A DNA stretch of 64,000 bases from Aestuariivita sp. (GCA_026710045.1 JAPORU010000131.1:1-64000), one strand, 5' to 3'; shown: positions 17,888-29,230, counted from the first letter of the stretch. Made by a program: numbers and translations. The notes: generated by a model from the sequence alone, not told the origin.

Positions 17888-19672
17888 TTATACATCTTCA
17901 ACGAACCAAGCCTTTGCATAACCAGATAACACGACCTGAATTCGCCCCCCAGACGCATCTGCTCTATGATCGGACAGGACATCACGCAACCGAACATGAC
18001 TGCGCAGACCTAAGTCTGTACATCTTACCTTCACCGTCAACCGATCGGGCGAGACGTTCACAAGAACCCAGACACGATCCCCGCGACCTTCACGAACAAG
18101 ACTGAATACCCTGGGATCAACATACACCACACGTTGCCGGGAGTTTGGATGAAATGCAGGACGTTCGCGCCGCGCCGCCAACAGTTTTTTGTGACCTTCG
18201 AACGTTATCGCGCGCAGACTATCGGAACGTGCTAATGTATCGACCAAACTCTTGAAATTCAGTTTCTCACGGTTGATGGATCGATTGCGCCCGGTTTGTT
18301 CAAGTCCACGATAATCATTGCGCGACCCCAAGAGACTGTGAATATAGATCCCCGGAACACCCACTAAAGAGAGAAGAATAGTCTGAGCAGCCAGGAATTT
18401 CTCGACCTTGCAAGCGTCGCCATCTTCCGGTTCAGAAATCGCATCGAGAAAGCTGATATTCAATTCATAGGGTGATGTCTCACCGTCTGGAAGTGTTCTC
18501 ATGGAGACGCGTCCACCATTGGCCTCGACATGTGCCGCCACAGACGACAACTCTTCTCGCGTCAACAACCCTTCGGCCGGACGAAGACCTATTCCATCAT
18601 GCGACGACAGAAAATTGAAATACGTCGTTGATGCGGACGTCGGCTCGAGAGAACTCGCCCATTTCGATAGCCGTCTGGCATCACGCGCATAAAAGGCATG
18701 AAGCGTTAAAGGCGGCAAAGGGAACTGATACACCATATGTGCTTCATTTTTTCCGTCACCAAAATAACTGACATTCTCCGCATGCGGCACATTGGTTTCC
18801 GTAAGTAAAATAACATCCGGAAATGCTCGATCAAAGACGTATCGGATAACTTTGACGATTGCATGCGTTTCGGGCAGATGCATACATGTCGTGCCCAGTT
18901 TCTTCCACAAGAAACCAATCGCGTCCAATCGAATGAAACGTGCGCCCTTGTCGGCATAATGCAACAGCACGTCCAGAATCTCCAACAGAACATCCGGATT
19001 TGCATAATTCAAATCGATCTGATCGTCGCTGAAGGTCGTCCAGACATGACGTTGCCCCGCGATTGTCTCAACACATCGCAACAGCGGCAGCGCACGCGGT
19101 CTGGTAACGGAACTGTAATCCTCTGTCGGATCACAAACATGAAAAAAATCTCTGTACCTTGGATCATCTTCTTGAAATCCGCGAAACCACACACTTTCAC
19201 TTGAAACGTGGTTAATGACTGCATCAAGCATCACGCCAAAGTCTTCGGATATCTGAACGATATGCGTCCATTGCCCGAACTCCGGGCAAATGTCGCGATA
19301 ATCGATGATCGAAAAACCATCATCCGAACTCCATGGAAAACAGGGCAGAATATGAATATTATTGATGTATCCGGAAACATAGGTGCTCAGGAAATCCCTT
19401 AAGACTTCCAACGTTGGACGTACTCCATCCGCAATGGTGTCCCCGTAAGTAATCAGTATCACGTCCGTTTGATCCACCCAGCCCCGAGGAACAGAGGGCT
19501 GCTTGCAACGGCGAGCGGCAATCAAGACCTCGATTCGCGCCAGACAATCATCAACAAGATCATGAGAAAACACAACGTCAAGCAGTGCACGCAAATCAGT
19601 TGACACTTCACAAGGGGTGACGGGATCTTCTCTCTTCAACATCTCATCTCGAATTTTTATGAACCAACTCAA
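17888..19672 (-). CDS. GH13_18 glycoside phosphorylase, probable glucosylglycerate phosphorylase
   Basis: Member of the sucrose-phosphorylase subfamily of GH13, most like the YcjM/glucosylglycerate-phosphorylase branch. Predicted reaction: 2-O-alpha-glucosyl-glycerate plus phosphate gives alpha-glucose-1-phosphate and D-glycerate. The alpha-amylase barrel shows the nucleophile Asp in FIRLDAIGFLWKK, the acid/base Glu in LLTETNVPH and the transition-state Asp in FLSSHDGIGLRP; GTTCMHLPETHA and YQFPLPPLTLH are typical of this branch. Translation starts at TTG 19672, or ATG 19642. Divergent from a LacI regulator and ABC importer, with a glycerate 2-kinase and enolase at the end of that operon, which favours glucosylglycerate over sucrose or glucosylglycerol. 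Family certain, substrate inferred. Confidence 0.82.
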   Translation of the reverse strand: MSWFIKIRDEMLKREDPVTPCEVSTDLRALLDVVFSHDLVDDCLARIEVLIAARRCKQPSVPRGWVDQTDVILITYGDTIADGVRPTLEVLRDFLSTYVSGYINNIHILPCFPWSSDDGFSIIDYRDICPEFGQWTHIVQISEDFGVMLDAVINHVSSESVWFRGFQEDDPRYRDFFHVCDPTEDYSSVTRPRALPLLRCVETIAGQRHVWTTFSDDQIDLNYANPDVLLEILDVLLHYADKGARFIRLDAIGFLWKKLGTTCMHLPETHAIVKVIRYVFDRAFPDVILLTETNVPHAENVSYFGDGKNEAHMVYQFPLPPLTLHAFYARDARRLSKWASSLEPTSASTTYFNFLSSHDGIGLRPAEGLLTREELSSVAAHVEANGGRVSMRTLPDGETSPYELNISFLDAISEPEDGDACKVEKFLAAQTILLSLVGVPGIYIHSLLGSRNDYRGLEQTGRNRSINREKLNFKSLVDTLARSDSLRAITFEGHKKLLAARRERPAFHPNSRQRVVYVDPRVFSLVREGRGDRVWVLVNVSPDRLTVKVRCTDLGLRSHVRLRDVLSDHRADASGGRIQVVLSGYAKAWFVEDV

Positions 19673-20138
19673 CCCTCAAGATTCAAGTAGCAGGAATTTT
19701 CCATTAAATCTTTCGGAAAATGATTTGCTAAACCATGTTTTTTTTTGATGCAACGTAAAGAATGCAGGAGAGTAAAATCCTTCAATTCTCGAATAAACCA
19801 TCAACCGATTAACCAGTAGGAAGACACCCAATCCTTCACCCAAAGTTATAAGCCCGCATGGAATAGCAATCGAAATCATCGGGTAGTGGGCGACATTGCA
19901 AACAACAGCGCGATCAGAGATCCATCAAGAAAAGCCAACAATTCATTCTGAACACGCACTGCTCAGATAGAAGCAAAATGCTGCAAACGATGTCCCAACG
20001 TCGACAAAAGTCGACAAAATATGCCAATTCACTTAACCGGAAGCACAACTTTCCTAAAAAAATTAGAATTAATGCAAAAATTTTGTTGACATTTTTGTAA
20101 AATTTTAACGAAAGATTATCTGAGGAGGAGTAAAGTTT
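19673..20138. promoter_or_regulatory. Divergent control region between the phosphorylase and lacI-ABC operon
   Basis: An AT-rich 466-base region between divergent genes. It holds a direct repeat GTCGACAAAA-GTCGACAAAA at 20000-20019, each copy containing the palindrome GTCGAC. A TTGACA at 20086-20091, inside TTTTGTTGACATTTTTG, could be a -35 box or a related half-site; no well-spaced -10 is obvious. A strong ribosome-binding site GAGGAGGAG (20122-20130) precedes the regulator start. The repeats are candidate binding sites for the adjacent LacI-family protein. No gene seen. Confidence 0.45.
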
Positions 20139-21179
20139 ATGTCTTCCAGTAGACGTACAACCATCGAGAGCCTGGCTCGGGATCTCGGTTTGTCCGCGAG
20201 CACCGTCAGTCGTGCCCTGAATGGATATACCGATATTTCGGATGAGACTCGTCGTCGTGTCCAGGAATCCGCCGATGATGCCGGGTATAAGTTGATTTCT
20301 GAACGTAAGAAACGATTAACCCCGACCAACGCGGTCGGCTTAGTAGTTGAAATGTGGTCCCTGGATATTTCCAGCCCGTTCCTCGGTCAATTTTTGCGCG
20401 GCGCAACAGCCGCCTTACGTCGTCGAAGTTACGACTTGCTCGTCGCAAGTACGGATGGTGCGAAAGAAGCCCTGAAGGTTTATAATTATCTGATCGCCGA
20501 AGGTCGTGTGGAGGGATTTATCCTCACCCGTATTCGATCGGAAGATCCGAGAATTGCCTTACTTACCGAGCGCGATGTTCCATTCGTGTGCTTTGGGCGC
20601 GATCAATCAGGCGGACATTATGCTTGGCACGACATCGATGCCGCCGAGGCTGTCGCCAAGTCTGTCCAGTATCTGGCAGAGCGGAATCATACCGAACTCG
20701 CCTTATTGCAAGCTCCGGCAGAGATAAATTTTGTACGTTTACGCCAAAGCAGTTTTCGGGAAGCTCTGAGGCATCACGGCCTAAAAGCCAGAGAGGATCG
20801 AATCATCAATGCGGGCCTCACGGCATCCGATGGCGCCCAAGCTGCATGCACTCTGCTTCAGAGCAAGAGCCCGCCAACCGCAATCATCTGTGATCTTGAT
20901 GCGCTCGCGATGGGGGCGATGTATGCCATCCGAGACGCTGGACACGTTCCCGGAAAGGATGTGTCGGTAATTGGCTACGGCGATGATCCGTTTTCCGCAT
21001 TTGCAGAACCCGCCTTAACGACATTCTCGCAAGATTCAGAACTGGCCGGTCGATGGGTCGCCGAAATGTTCCTCGCCATTTTGGATGGAACAACGCCAGA
21101 AATCTTGCAGCGCATGCGTTTCGCAAAATTTGTCGAACGTCAATCCGCCGCCCGAAGAGGTGGTGTAACCAAGGCCTGA
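20139..21179 (+). CDS. LacI-family transcriptional regulator of the sugar island
   Basis: A 346-residue repressor. The N-terminal helix-turn-helix and hinge occupy residues ~4-50 (TTIESLARDLGLSASTVSRA and the following ALNGYTDIS). A periplasmic-binding-protein-like effector domain follows, with the dimer-face segments VPFVCFGRD and VSVIGYGDDPFS. It is the first gene of the plus-strand operon, 50 bases before the solute-binding protein gene, and faces the phosphorylase gene, so it probably controls both. The effector is likely the imported glucoside or glycerate; inferred from context only. Confidence 0.92.
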   Translation: MSSSRRTTIESLARDLGLSASTVSRALNGYTDISDETRRRVQESADDAGYKLISERKKRLTPTNAVGLVVEMWSLDISSPFLGQFLRGATAALRRRSYDLLVASTDGAKEALKVYNYLIAEGRVEGFILTRIRSEDPRIALLTERDVPFVCFGRDQSGGHYAWHDIDAAEAVAKSVQYLAERNHTELALLQAPAEINFVRLRQSSFREALRHHGLKAREDRIINAGLTASDGAQAACTLLQSKSPPTAIICDLDALAMGAMYAIRDAGHVPGKDVSVIGYGDDPFSAFAEPALTTFSQDSELAGRWVAEMFLAILDGTTPEILQRMRFAKFVERQSAARRGGVTKA

Positions 21180-21229
21180 TGAAAAATGACATCCCGGCCA
21201 CAACACGTCAAAAGTTAGGAGACTACTCA

Positions 21230-22570
21230 ATGAGATTCAGAAAGATATTATCTTTCGCAGCAATCGGCGCACTCTGTTCATCGATTTCCTTGGCGGAAGA
21301 TATCCGATTTTGGACAACAGAAGAACAACCCGACCGCCTGGCAAAACAGCAACAGATGGCCGCTGATTTTACAGCAGCATCCGGTCATACTGTCGAAGTG
21401 ATCCCGGTTCCCGAGGCTGACATAAAGACAAGAGCCACAGCGGCGCTGGCTGCAGGCGATTTGCCAGATGTCATCTACTTCCCACTGGACCACGCCTTAC
21501 CTTGGGTCGAAGCGGGGATTCTTGACCCTTATGCGGCAAGTGATGCCATTGAAGATCTTGGTGCAGACACGTTTGCATCCGGGGCCCTGAACATGATGAA
21601 GTTGCCTGAGGGATACGCAGCTGTTCCGGTTGATGGTTGGACACAAATGGTTGTCTATCGCAAAGACTTGTTCGATGCAGGGGGCTTGGATGCTCCCAAT
21701 TCCTATGCAAACATCATAGCCGCTCTCGATAAACTGCATAACCCACCAGACCTTTACGGGTTTGTTGCCGCAACCAAGGTCGACGAACCCTTCATGAGCC
21801 AAGTGCTGGAACATGTCTTCCTTGCAAACGCGGTATCACCAGTCGGGCCAAACGGAGCACAAGCACTTGACGTTGCGAAAACAACCGAAGTCCTGAATTT
21901 TTACAAGGCGATTGCGAAGGCGTCACCTCCCGGCGATCTTTACTGGGATCAATCCCGATCACTGTATTTCTCAGGAAATGCCGCAATGATCATCTGGTCA
22001 CCCTTTATCCTTGATGAGCTAGCGGGTCTGCGCGACAGTGCGCCACCAACCATCAATGATGATAACCAGTCACGGGAACTTGCGAGCAAAACCGGTATCG
22101 TTACAAACTTTGCGGGACCATCCAATCCAGCCGGAGCCGCATGGAGTAGCATCAACTTCTTTGGGATCACCAATGATGCCAGTACCGATGCCGCCATTGA
22201 CTTTGTAAAGTACTCGATGAACGAGGGGTATACGCAAACTCTCGCCATCGCACCGGAAGGAAAGTTCCCTATTCGGAACGGAACAGCGGACGATCCTGAT
22301 AAATTCACCGAAGCTTGGTCCAAACTGGACGTTGGCGTCGACCGTAAAGCTCCGCTTGCGGACCTATATCCAGCCGAAATGATCCGTGAAATCGTCAATG
22401 GATTGAACGTCGCACAACGTTGGGGTGTTGTGGAAGGTCAGCTTGCTTTGGCATCCAAAATGGTCAACAGCCAAATTATCAATCGGGTTGTTCGTGAATT
22501 CATTGATGATCAAATTGATGCGACAACCGCTATTGAAAAAATGAATGACGAACTCGCTGATATCCAGTAA
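21230..22570 (+). CDS. ABC transporter sugar-binding protein (family 1 extracellular solute-binding)
   Basis: Periplasmic receptor of the sugar importer, 446 residues. The start is ATG 21230 after a TTAGGAGA ribosome-binding site; a signal peptide runs to about residue 22 (SSISLAE). The mature part has the family-1 layout with IRFWTTEEQPDR, a DLPDVIYFP segment and VPVDGWTQMVVYRKDLFDAGG, common to maltose/oligosaccharide-binding proteins. It is followed by an intercistronic stem-loop and then two permease genes. Ligand inferred as a glucosylglycerate-type solute from the neighbouring phosphorylase. Confidence 0.92.
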   Translation: MRFRKILSFAAIGALCSSISLAEDIRFWTTEEQPDRLAKQQQMAADFTAASGHTVEVIPVPEADIKTRATAALAAGDLPDVIYFPLDHALPWVEAGILDPYAASDAIEDLGADTFASGALNMMKLPEGYAAVPVDGWTQMVVYRKDLFDAGGLDAPNSYANIIAALDKLHNPPDLYGFVAATKVDEPFMSQVLEHVFLANAVSPVGPNGAQALDVAKTTEVLNFYKAIAKASPPGDLYWDQSRSLYFSGNAAMIIWSPFILDELAGLRDSAPPTINDDNQSRELASKTGIVTNFAGPSNPAGAAWSSINFFGITNDASTDAAIDFVKYSMNEGYTQTLAIAPEGKFPIRNGTADDPDKFTEAWSKLDVGVDRKAPLADLYPAEMIREIVNGLNVAQRWGVVEGQLALASKMVNSQIINRVVREFIDDQIDATTAIEKMNDELADIQ

Positions 22571-22587
22571 GCCATCTAGGCAGCATG

Positions 22588-22609
22588 ATCCGCCCCAAAA
22601 GGGGCGGAT
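22588..22609 (+). promoter_or_regulatory. Intercistronic stem-loop after the binding-protein gene
   Basis: ATCCGCCCC and GGGGCGGAT form a perfect 9-base stem closed by an AAAA loop, 18 bases after the binding-protein stop and 31 bases before the permease start. No T-tract follows, so it is more likely an mRNA-stabilising or partly terminating hairpin, the usual way such operons make more binding protein than permease. Confidence 0.7.
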
Positions 22610-22640
22610 GTTCCTACGAACGTAACAATATAGGCACGTT

Positions 22641-23870
22641 ATGCAAGCGACACCTCCCATCGGCACAACGCCGCTCGCAAAGCGAGAAGCACGGCTGGCT
22701 TGGGGCCTTCTTTCTCCAACCATCATCAGTGTAACCTTGGTTGTTGCATTACCTTTGCTGGCAATCTTCTGGATAAGCATTAAGCCAGTGAGCCTGGCCG
22801 ATTTACGCCCACCTGTTCCAAACGTAAGAGAGGATGTTCGGGGTAGTGGTGATGAACTGTTCATCCGTTACCGACTCCGGAATTCCAGTCAGGACAAATC
22901 AATTTCAGATGTGATCCTTCGTGACACAATTCCGGACGAAGTCACAATCACGGGTGCATTACCCGAGATTTGCAGTCTTGATGAGACTGTTCTTTCGTGT
23001 GATCTGGGCACTCTTGAAGGTGGGGCCTCGGATCAACTGCGCATACCCATAACCGCCGCTGATGAAGAAGCTACCGAACAAGCCCTGAAAGGATCAAAAC
23101 CCTTAATTTCTGGAGACAGCGAAAATATCCTTACAAACACAGACTTCACCTTGGATAACTTCGCGCGAGTTTTTGACGGACGTGAGTTTTGGGAAGTTCT
23201 CTGGGTTACTCTTTTCTACACCATTTTTGGTACCATCGGCGCCTTGGTCGTAGGACTCTTCGCCGCGCTCCTCCTCAACAAGGAATTCCGCGGTCAAGGA
23301 ATATTGCGCGGTCTCTATTTATTTCCCTATGTCGCTCCCGTCATTGCCGTTGCATTTTCCTGGCTTATTCTCTTTGATCCTTTTTCAGGAAGTGCCAACG
23401 CTCTGCTCGTGCAAATGGGAGCCATTGATTCTTCAATAAATTTCTTCGGAGAACGTCCACAAGCGCTCATCATGGTCACATTGTTTGAGATCTGGCGCTA
23501 CTTCCCGCTGTCATTTCTTTTTATCCTTGCACGCATGCAGTCAATCGACACCGATATGTACGAAGCGGCTGATATGGATGGTGCAACTCCCTTTCAAAAA
23601 TTTTGGTATCTCTCCGTACCGCAACTTCTCGGAATACTCTCCGTGCTGTTCTTGTTACGCTTCATCTGGACATTTAATAAATTTGACGACATTTTCCTGC
23701 TCACAGGCGGCAATGCCGGCACACGAACACTGACCGTCAACGTCTATGAACAGGCCTTCGCCGTGTCGAACATCGGCGCCGGAGCAGCGGTCGCGGTAGT
23801 AATTTTCTGCTGCCTCCTCGGTTTCAGTTTTTTCTTCTTCCGCTTTATGTCTAAGGAGGAAGGATTATGA
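22641..23870 (+). CDS. ABC sugar transporter permease 1 with extracytoplasmic DUF11-like insertion
   Basis: MalF-type inner-membrane permease, 409 residues, about 100 more than usual. Helix 1 lies at residues ~23-48, followed by a soluble stretch (~50-165) before the remaining helices. Within it, LFIRYRLRNSS, ISDVILRDTIPDEVTITGALPE, CSLDETVLSCDLGTLEGG and LRIPITAA have the pattern of DUF11-type Ig-like beta domains, placed on the periplasmic side. The canonical permease half carries the EAA loop (YEAADMDGATPFQKFWYLSVPQLL). The stop overlaps the next permease start by four bases. The insert could contact the binding protein or ligand; inference. Confidence 0.88.
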   Translation: MQATPPIGTTPLAKREARLAWGLLSPTIISVTLVVALPLLAIFWISIKPVSLADLRPPVPNVREDVRGSGDELFIRYRLRNSSQDKSISDVILRDTIPDEVTITGALPEICSLDETVLSCDLGTLEGGASDQLRIPITAADEEATEQALKGSKPLISGDSENILTNTDFTLDNFARVFDGREFWEVLWVTLFYTIFGTIGALVVGLFAALLLNKEFRGQGILRGLYLFPYVAPVIAVAFSWLILFDPFSGSANALLVQMGAIDSSINFFGERPQALIMVTLFEIWRYFPLSFLFILARMQSIDTDMYEAADMDGATPFQKFWYLSVPQLLGILSVLFLLRFIWTFNKFDDIFLLTGGNAGTRTLTVNVYEQAFAVSNIGAGAAVAVVIFCCLLGFSFFFFRFMSKEEGL

Positions 23871-25075
23871 CGTTCCTACGTCAAAGATATGTCACTGGAG
23901 CCCTTATCGGAGCACTCTGGTTGATCGTGTTGTCTACAACGATTGCTGTCGCAATGTCGTTTGTCACCGGCGATCCATTCCGTCCGGATATCCTCCTCAG
24001 CCTGGCGCTCGGTGCTCTAGCCGGAGCCTTCCTCGTTACGGGGTTGGGGCACAGTGCCGTAAGCTGGATTGCCGCCGGCGTCATGTTCGCGCTGACGACA
24101 GCAAACTTCGGACCCATGGTGATGGAATCGTCACCGATCTACAATGGGATCGGGGCCTTATTGCTGAGTGTAAGTTTTCTGATCTCAATCCAGAAAATCC
24201 TCGAATCCTGCGGATTTCAAGATCTTAACAAACACGAATGGGAAGACGTCGTTATTCGATTCTTAACCGGGGTCGGATACATCTTCTTTACAGCGATCGT
24301 ATTCATCCCTTTCTATGTAATGGTGATGACAAGCTTAAAGAACCAATCGGAACTGATCCAGAATCCACTCGATTTCTCGGTCGATTTGTCCAAGGGGCTT
24401 GATCTCTTCAGATCCTACACGGAATTATTTAACGACTTTAGCTTCGGAAATTATTTGCTCACCTCATTCTTCATCTCGGTTCTGACCGTCTTCATCACGC
24501 TCGCATTTTCCATACCAGGAGCCTACGCGGTCGCACGGCTAAGATTTCGGGGACAAGCTGCCTTCTCACGGAGTATCCTTCTCATTTATATGGTCCCCAT
24601 GATCGTTCTCGCTCTGCCAATCTATATTGCATTCTCAATGACGGGCTTGCGGAACTCCATTCCCGGAATAATCATGATCTATCCCGTAACCACCATTCCG
24701 GTCGCTCTCTACATGCTGCAAGGATATTTTCGAGGATTACCGGGTGAAATCGAAGAGGCGGGGCTCATGGACGGGCTCGGCCGGTTGTCGGTAATTTGGA
24801 AAATTACATTGCCGCTGAGCCTACCGGCGCTTGCCTCTGTTTCACTCTATGTCTTTATGATTGCGTGGAACGAATTCTTACTCGCGTTCATGCTTCTGGA
24901 CGATCCGTCGAAGTTCACGTTAACACGTGGTATTGCCAGTTTAAACTCCTCAGAGATTCCGCGCCAGCACTTGATGGCTGGAGCAGTGATCGCAACCGTG
25001 CCAATTATGGTCATTTTTCTCGGGTTGGAACGATTCATGACCAAAGGCTTAACCGCCGGCTCCGTCAAGGGTTAG
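23867..25075 (+). CDS. ABC sugar transporter permease 2 with extra N-terminal membrane domain
   Basis: MalG-type permease, 402 residues. The C-terminal ~270 residues are standard, with the EAA motif EEAGLMDGLGRLSVIWKITLPLSLPAL-type loop (key residues EEAGLMDG and LPLSLPAL) and the conserved NEFLLAFMLL helix. The first ~125 residues are additional: three to four hydrophobic segments (about 12-32, 43-60, 64-82, 97-112) ahead of the usual first helix near residue 140. ATG overlaps the stop of permease 1. Both permeases are enlarged, suggesting they co-evolved. Partner ATPase gene lies 223 bases downstream. Confidence 0.9.
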   Translation: MTFLRQRYVTGALIGALWLIVLSTTIAVAMSFVTGDPFRPDILLSLALGALAGAFLVTGLGHSAVSWIAAGVMFALTTANFGPMVMESSPIYNGIGALLLSVSFLISIQKILESCGFQDLNKHEWEDVVIRFLTGVGYIFFTAIVFIPFYVMVMTSLKNQSELIQNPLDFSVDLSKGLDLFRSYTELFNDFSFGNYLLTSFFISVLTVFITLAFSIPGAYAVARLRFRGQAAFSRSILLIYMVPMIVLALPIYIAFSMTGLRNSIPGIIMIYPVTTIPVALYMLQGYFRGLPGEIEEAGLMDGLGRLSVIWKITLPLSLPALASVSLYVFMIAWNEFLLAFMLLDDPSKFTLTRGIASLNSSEIPRQHLMAGAVIATVPIMVIFLGLERFMTKGLTAGSVKG

Positions 25076-25298
25076 AGTAGTCCGTTGCTAAGTCGTCAAT
25101 CGACAGACCATGATCTCTCAGAGTCACGAAGTTGCCAACCTCGACGGAACACTCCCGAGTCCTCATTTTCAGCGCTACAAAGAGAGCGCTCGATATGAAA
25201 GTTAAAATCATGACATACGCGTTGCCCAAATGATCAGTAATCCGACAACTATAATACCCACAAACAACCGCGTCCCTTCACAATAGGAGTTTCAGGAA

Positions 25299-26357
25299 AT
25301 GTCATCAATTGAACTGAAGGCCGTTGAGAAATGGTTTGGTAACCTCCAGGTGATCAAAGGAGTCAATCTTTCCATCGAAGAAGGTGAATTCATCATTTTT
25401 GTCGGACCTTCTGGATGCGGAAAATCAACCCTTCTGCGCATGATTGCCGGACTAGAAGACACCAGTCGCGGTGAAATCAACATTGGCGGGATCGATATGA
25501 CCGCCGAGCCACCATCTCGACGGGGACTGGCCATGGTGTTTCAGAGTTATGCGCTCTATCCACATATGACCGTACGCGACAACATGGGGTTTTCACTCAA
25601 GGCCGCCGGGGCTCCAAAGTCTGAAATCACCAAAAAAGTCAATTCAGCCGCAGAAGTGCTCAAGCTTGAAGCGTTGCTCGAGCGTCGCCCCAAAGACCTC
25701 TCCGGAGGTCAACGACAGCGGGTCGCAATCGGTCGGTCAATTGTGCGCGAACCAACAGCATTCCTGTTTGACGAACCCCTCTCAAACCTCGATGCGGCCC
25801 TTCGGGTTGAAATGCGATTGGAGATTGCCAAACTTCACCAAAACCTCGACACCACGATGATTTATGTCACTCACGACCAGGTAGAAGCCATGACGCTTGC
25901 CGATAGGATTGTGGTCCTGCAGGGTGGAATCATTGAACAGGTTGGTAGCCCGAGAGAACTTTATGAACGTCCCGGCAATCTGTTTGTTGCACAGTTCATC
26001 GGCAGTCCCAAGATGAATGTCATGCCAGTTAAAGTCAGCGGCGGGGAATTTAAACTCCCAGGACATGACGGTTCAGGCCCCGCTCCATCAAGCGGTGACA
26101 GCACCACTCAGATCGGTATTCGACCCGAACACATACGCATCATGGATGAATACCAAGGACACTGTACGGGAACAGTTGAAGTTTCCGAGTATCTTGGCGC
26201 CGATGTGATGCTGTTCGTCGATTGCGAAAACTTAGGTCTCTTGACTGTTCGACATATCGGAGACACTTCGGTTCAAGTCGGGCAAAGGATCGGTCTGCAT
26301 TTCGACGAGCATCAAACACATTTCTTTGATGCAGCGGGTATGGCTCTCCGCGACTAA
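25299..26357 (+). CDS. ABC sugar transporter ATP-binding protein (MalK/UgpC type)
   Basis: A 352-residue cytoplasmic ATPase that drives the importer. Walker [11 protein letters not shown]-loop [13 protein letters not shown], signature [14 protein letters not shown], Walker [12 protein letters not shown] and switch His (VTHDQVEAM) are all present. After about residue 235 comes the OB-fold regulatory domain of the MalK/UgpC group ([12 protein letters not shown]). ATG follows an AGGAG site. The gene is separated from permease 2 by 223 bases without a recognisable gene and lies nine bases before the glycerate kinase gene, so it is probably cotranscribed with it. Confidence 0.93.
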   Translation: MSSIELKAVEKWFGNLQVIKGVNLSIEEGEFIIFVGPSGCGKSTLLRMIAGLEDTSRGEINIGGIDMTAEPPSRRGLAMVFQSYALYPHMTVRDNMGFSLKAAGAPKSEITKKVNSAAEVLKLEALLERRPKDLSGGQRQRVAIGRSIVREPTAFLFDEPLSNLDAALRVEMRLEIAKLHQNLDTTMIYVTHDQVEAMTLADRIVVLQGGIIEQVGSPRELYERPGNLFVAQFIGSPKMNVMPVKVSGGEFKLPGHDGSGPAPSSGDSTTQIGIRPEHIRIMDEYQGHCTGTVEVSEYLGADVMLFVDCENLGLLTVRHIGDTSVQVGQRIGLHFDEHQTHFFDAAGMALRD

Positions 26358-26365
26358 ATAAAGTA

Positions 26366-27643
26366 ATGTCAATTAATCCTCGTGAGTTTCTCATACAACT
26401 CTTCGAAGAAGCTGTTGCCGCCGCGGATCCGGGCTTAAGGATACCGGCTTACCTTCCCGATCCACCCAAGGGCAAGCTCCTGGTTGTGGGTGCGGGCAAG
26501 GCCTCAGCACGAATGGCAAAGGCCGTTGAGATGAATTGGTCGGGTCCATTGTCCGGCTTGGTAGCAACACGCTATGGTCATACCGTACCATGTGAACACA
26601 TCAAGATTGTAGAGGCCAGCCATCCAACCCCCGATTCCGCGAGCGCAATCGCAGCCGGTACGCTATTAGGACTTGTTTCAGAGCTTGGTAAAAAGGATCA
26701 CTGTCTTGCATTAATTTCTGGAGGCGGATCGTCGATCTTGAGTGCTCCATCCCGTGAATTGAGCATTAAGGACAAACGAGAGATTACCAGTGCGCTTTTG
26801 ACATGTGGAGCGGCCATTGACGAGATCAATTGCGTACGCAAACACATCTCCCTGATTAAGGGTGGACGACTCACTGCGGTGGCGGCCCCTGCCCAAGTAA
26901 CAACTCTCATTATTTCGGACGTGCCCGGAGATGATCCAAGCACCATTGCTTCCGGACCTACAGTCGCGGATTCGACAACGCTTCATGACGCACGAGACAT
27001 CATTTCTAAATACAAGATTGATACACACCCAGACGTAAACGTTGACGCACTGATGCGGGCGCTGAACAATCCCGGAAATGAAACACCGAAACCGAACCAT
27101 CCTGGTTTCGAAAACGGGTCTGTCCACTTGATTGCAACACCACAGCAGTCACTTGAGGCCGCCGCGTCACTCTCTCAAAAATTAGGGGTGGCTCCGTTCA
27201 TCCTCGGCAACGCGATCCAGGGTGAAGCACGCGAAGTGGCAAAGGTCATGGCAGGTATTGCGCTACAGGTTCGACAATATCATCAGCCCATTGCACCGCC
27301 GTGCATCCTCCTTTCGGGTGGAGAAACAACCGTAACGGTCCAAGGTGAAGGCCGTGGCGGACGAAACGTCGAATTTTTACTGAATCTCGCCGTAGCACTG
27401 AATGGCGCCACGGATATCTACGCAATTTCCGCAGATACAGATGGCATTGACGGCATTGAAGACATTGCCGGAGCGGTCATCACTCCAGACAGTTTAATCC
27501 GTGGCCAACATCTCGGCCTCCCCATTCAATCAATTCTTGAGAAAAACGATGCACATTCCTTTTTCGAAGCTCTGGACGATCACGTTGTCACGGGACCGAC
27601 GCTCACAAATGTCAATGACTTTCGTGCCATCTTGATCCGTTGA
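26366..27643 (+). CDS. Glycerate 2-kinase (MOFRL family)
   Basis: Phosphorylates D-glycerate with ATP to 2-phosphoglycerate. The 425 residues match the GckA/TtuD family: KLLVVGAGKASARMAKA near residue 33, LALISGGGSSILSAP, the N-terminal-domain segment LIISDVPGDDPSTIASGPTV, and a C-terminal MOFRL domain with LLSGGETTVTVQGEGRGGRN and ISADTDGIDG. It follows the ABC ATPase gene by 8 bases. Glycerate is the other product expected from glucosylglycerate phosphorolysis, and enolase, which consumes 2-phosphoglycerate, is the next gene, so the context strongly supports this role. Confidence 0.93.
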   Translation: MSINPREFLIQLFEEAVAAADPGLRIPAYLPDPPKGKLLVVGAGKASARMAKAVEMNWSGPLSGLVATRYGHTVPCEHIKIVEASHPTPDSASAIAAGTLLGLVSELGKKDHCLALISGGGSSILSAPSRELSIKDKREITSALLTCGAAIDEINCVRKHISLIKGGRLTAVAAPAQVTTLIISDVPGDDPSTIASGPTVADSTTLHDARDIISKYKIDTHPDVNVDALMRALNNPGNETPKPNHPGFENGSVHLIATPQQSLEAAASLSQKLGVAPFILGNAIQGEAREVAKVMAGIALQVRQYHQPIAPPCILLSGGETTVTVQGEGRGGRNVEFLLNLAVALNGATDIYAISADTDGIDGIEDIAGAVITPDSLIRGQHLGLPIQSILEKNDAHSFFEALDDHVVTGPTLTNVNDFRAILIR

Positions 27644-29230
<1,587 letters not shown>

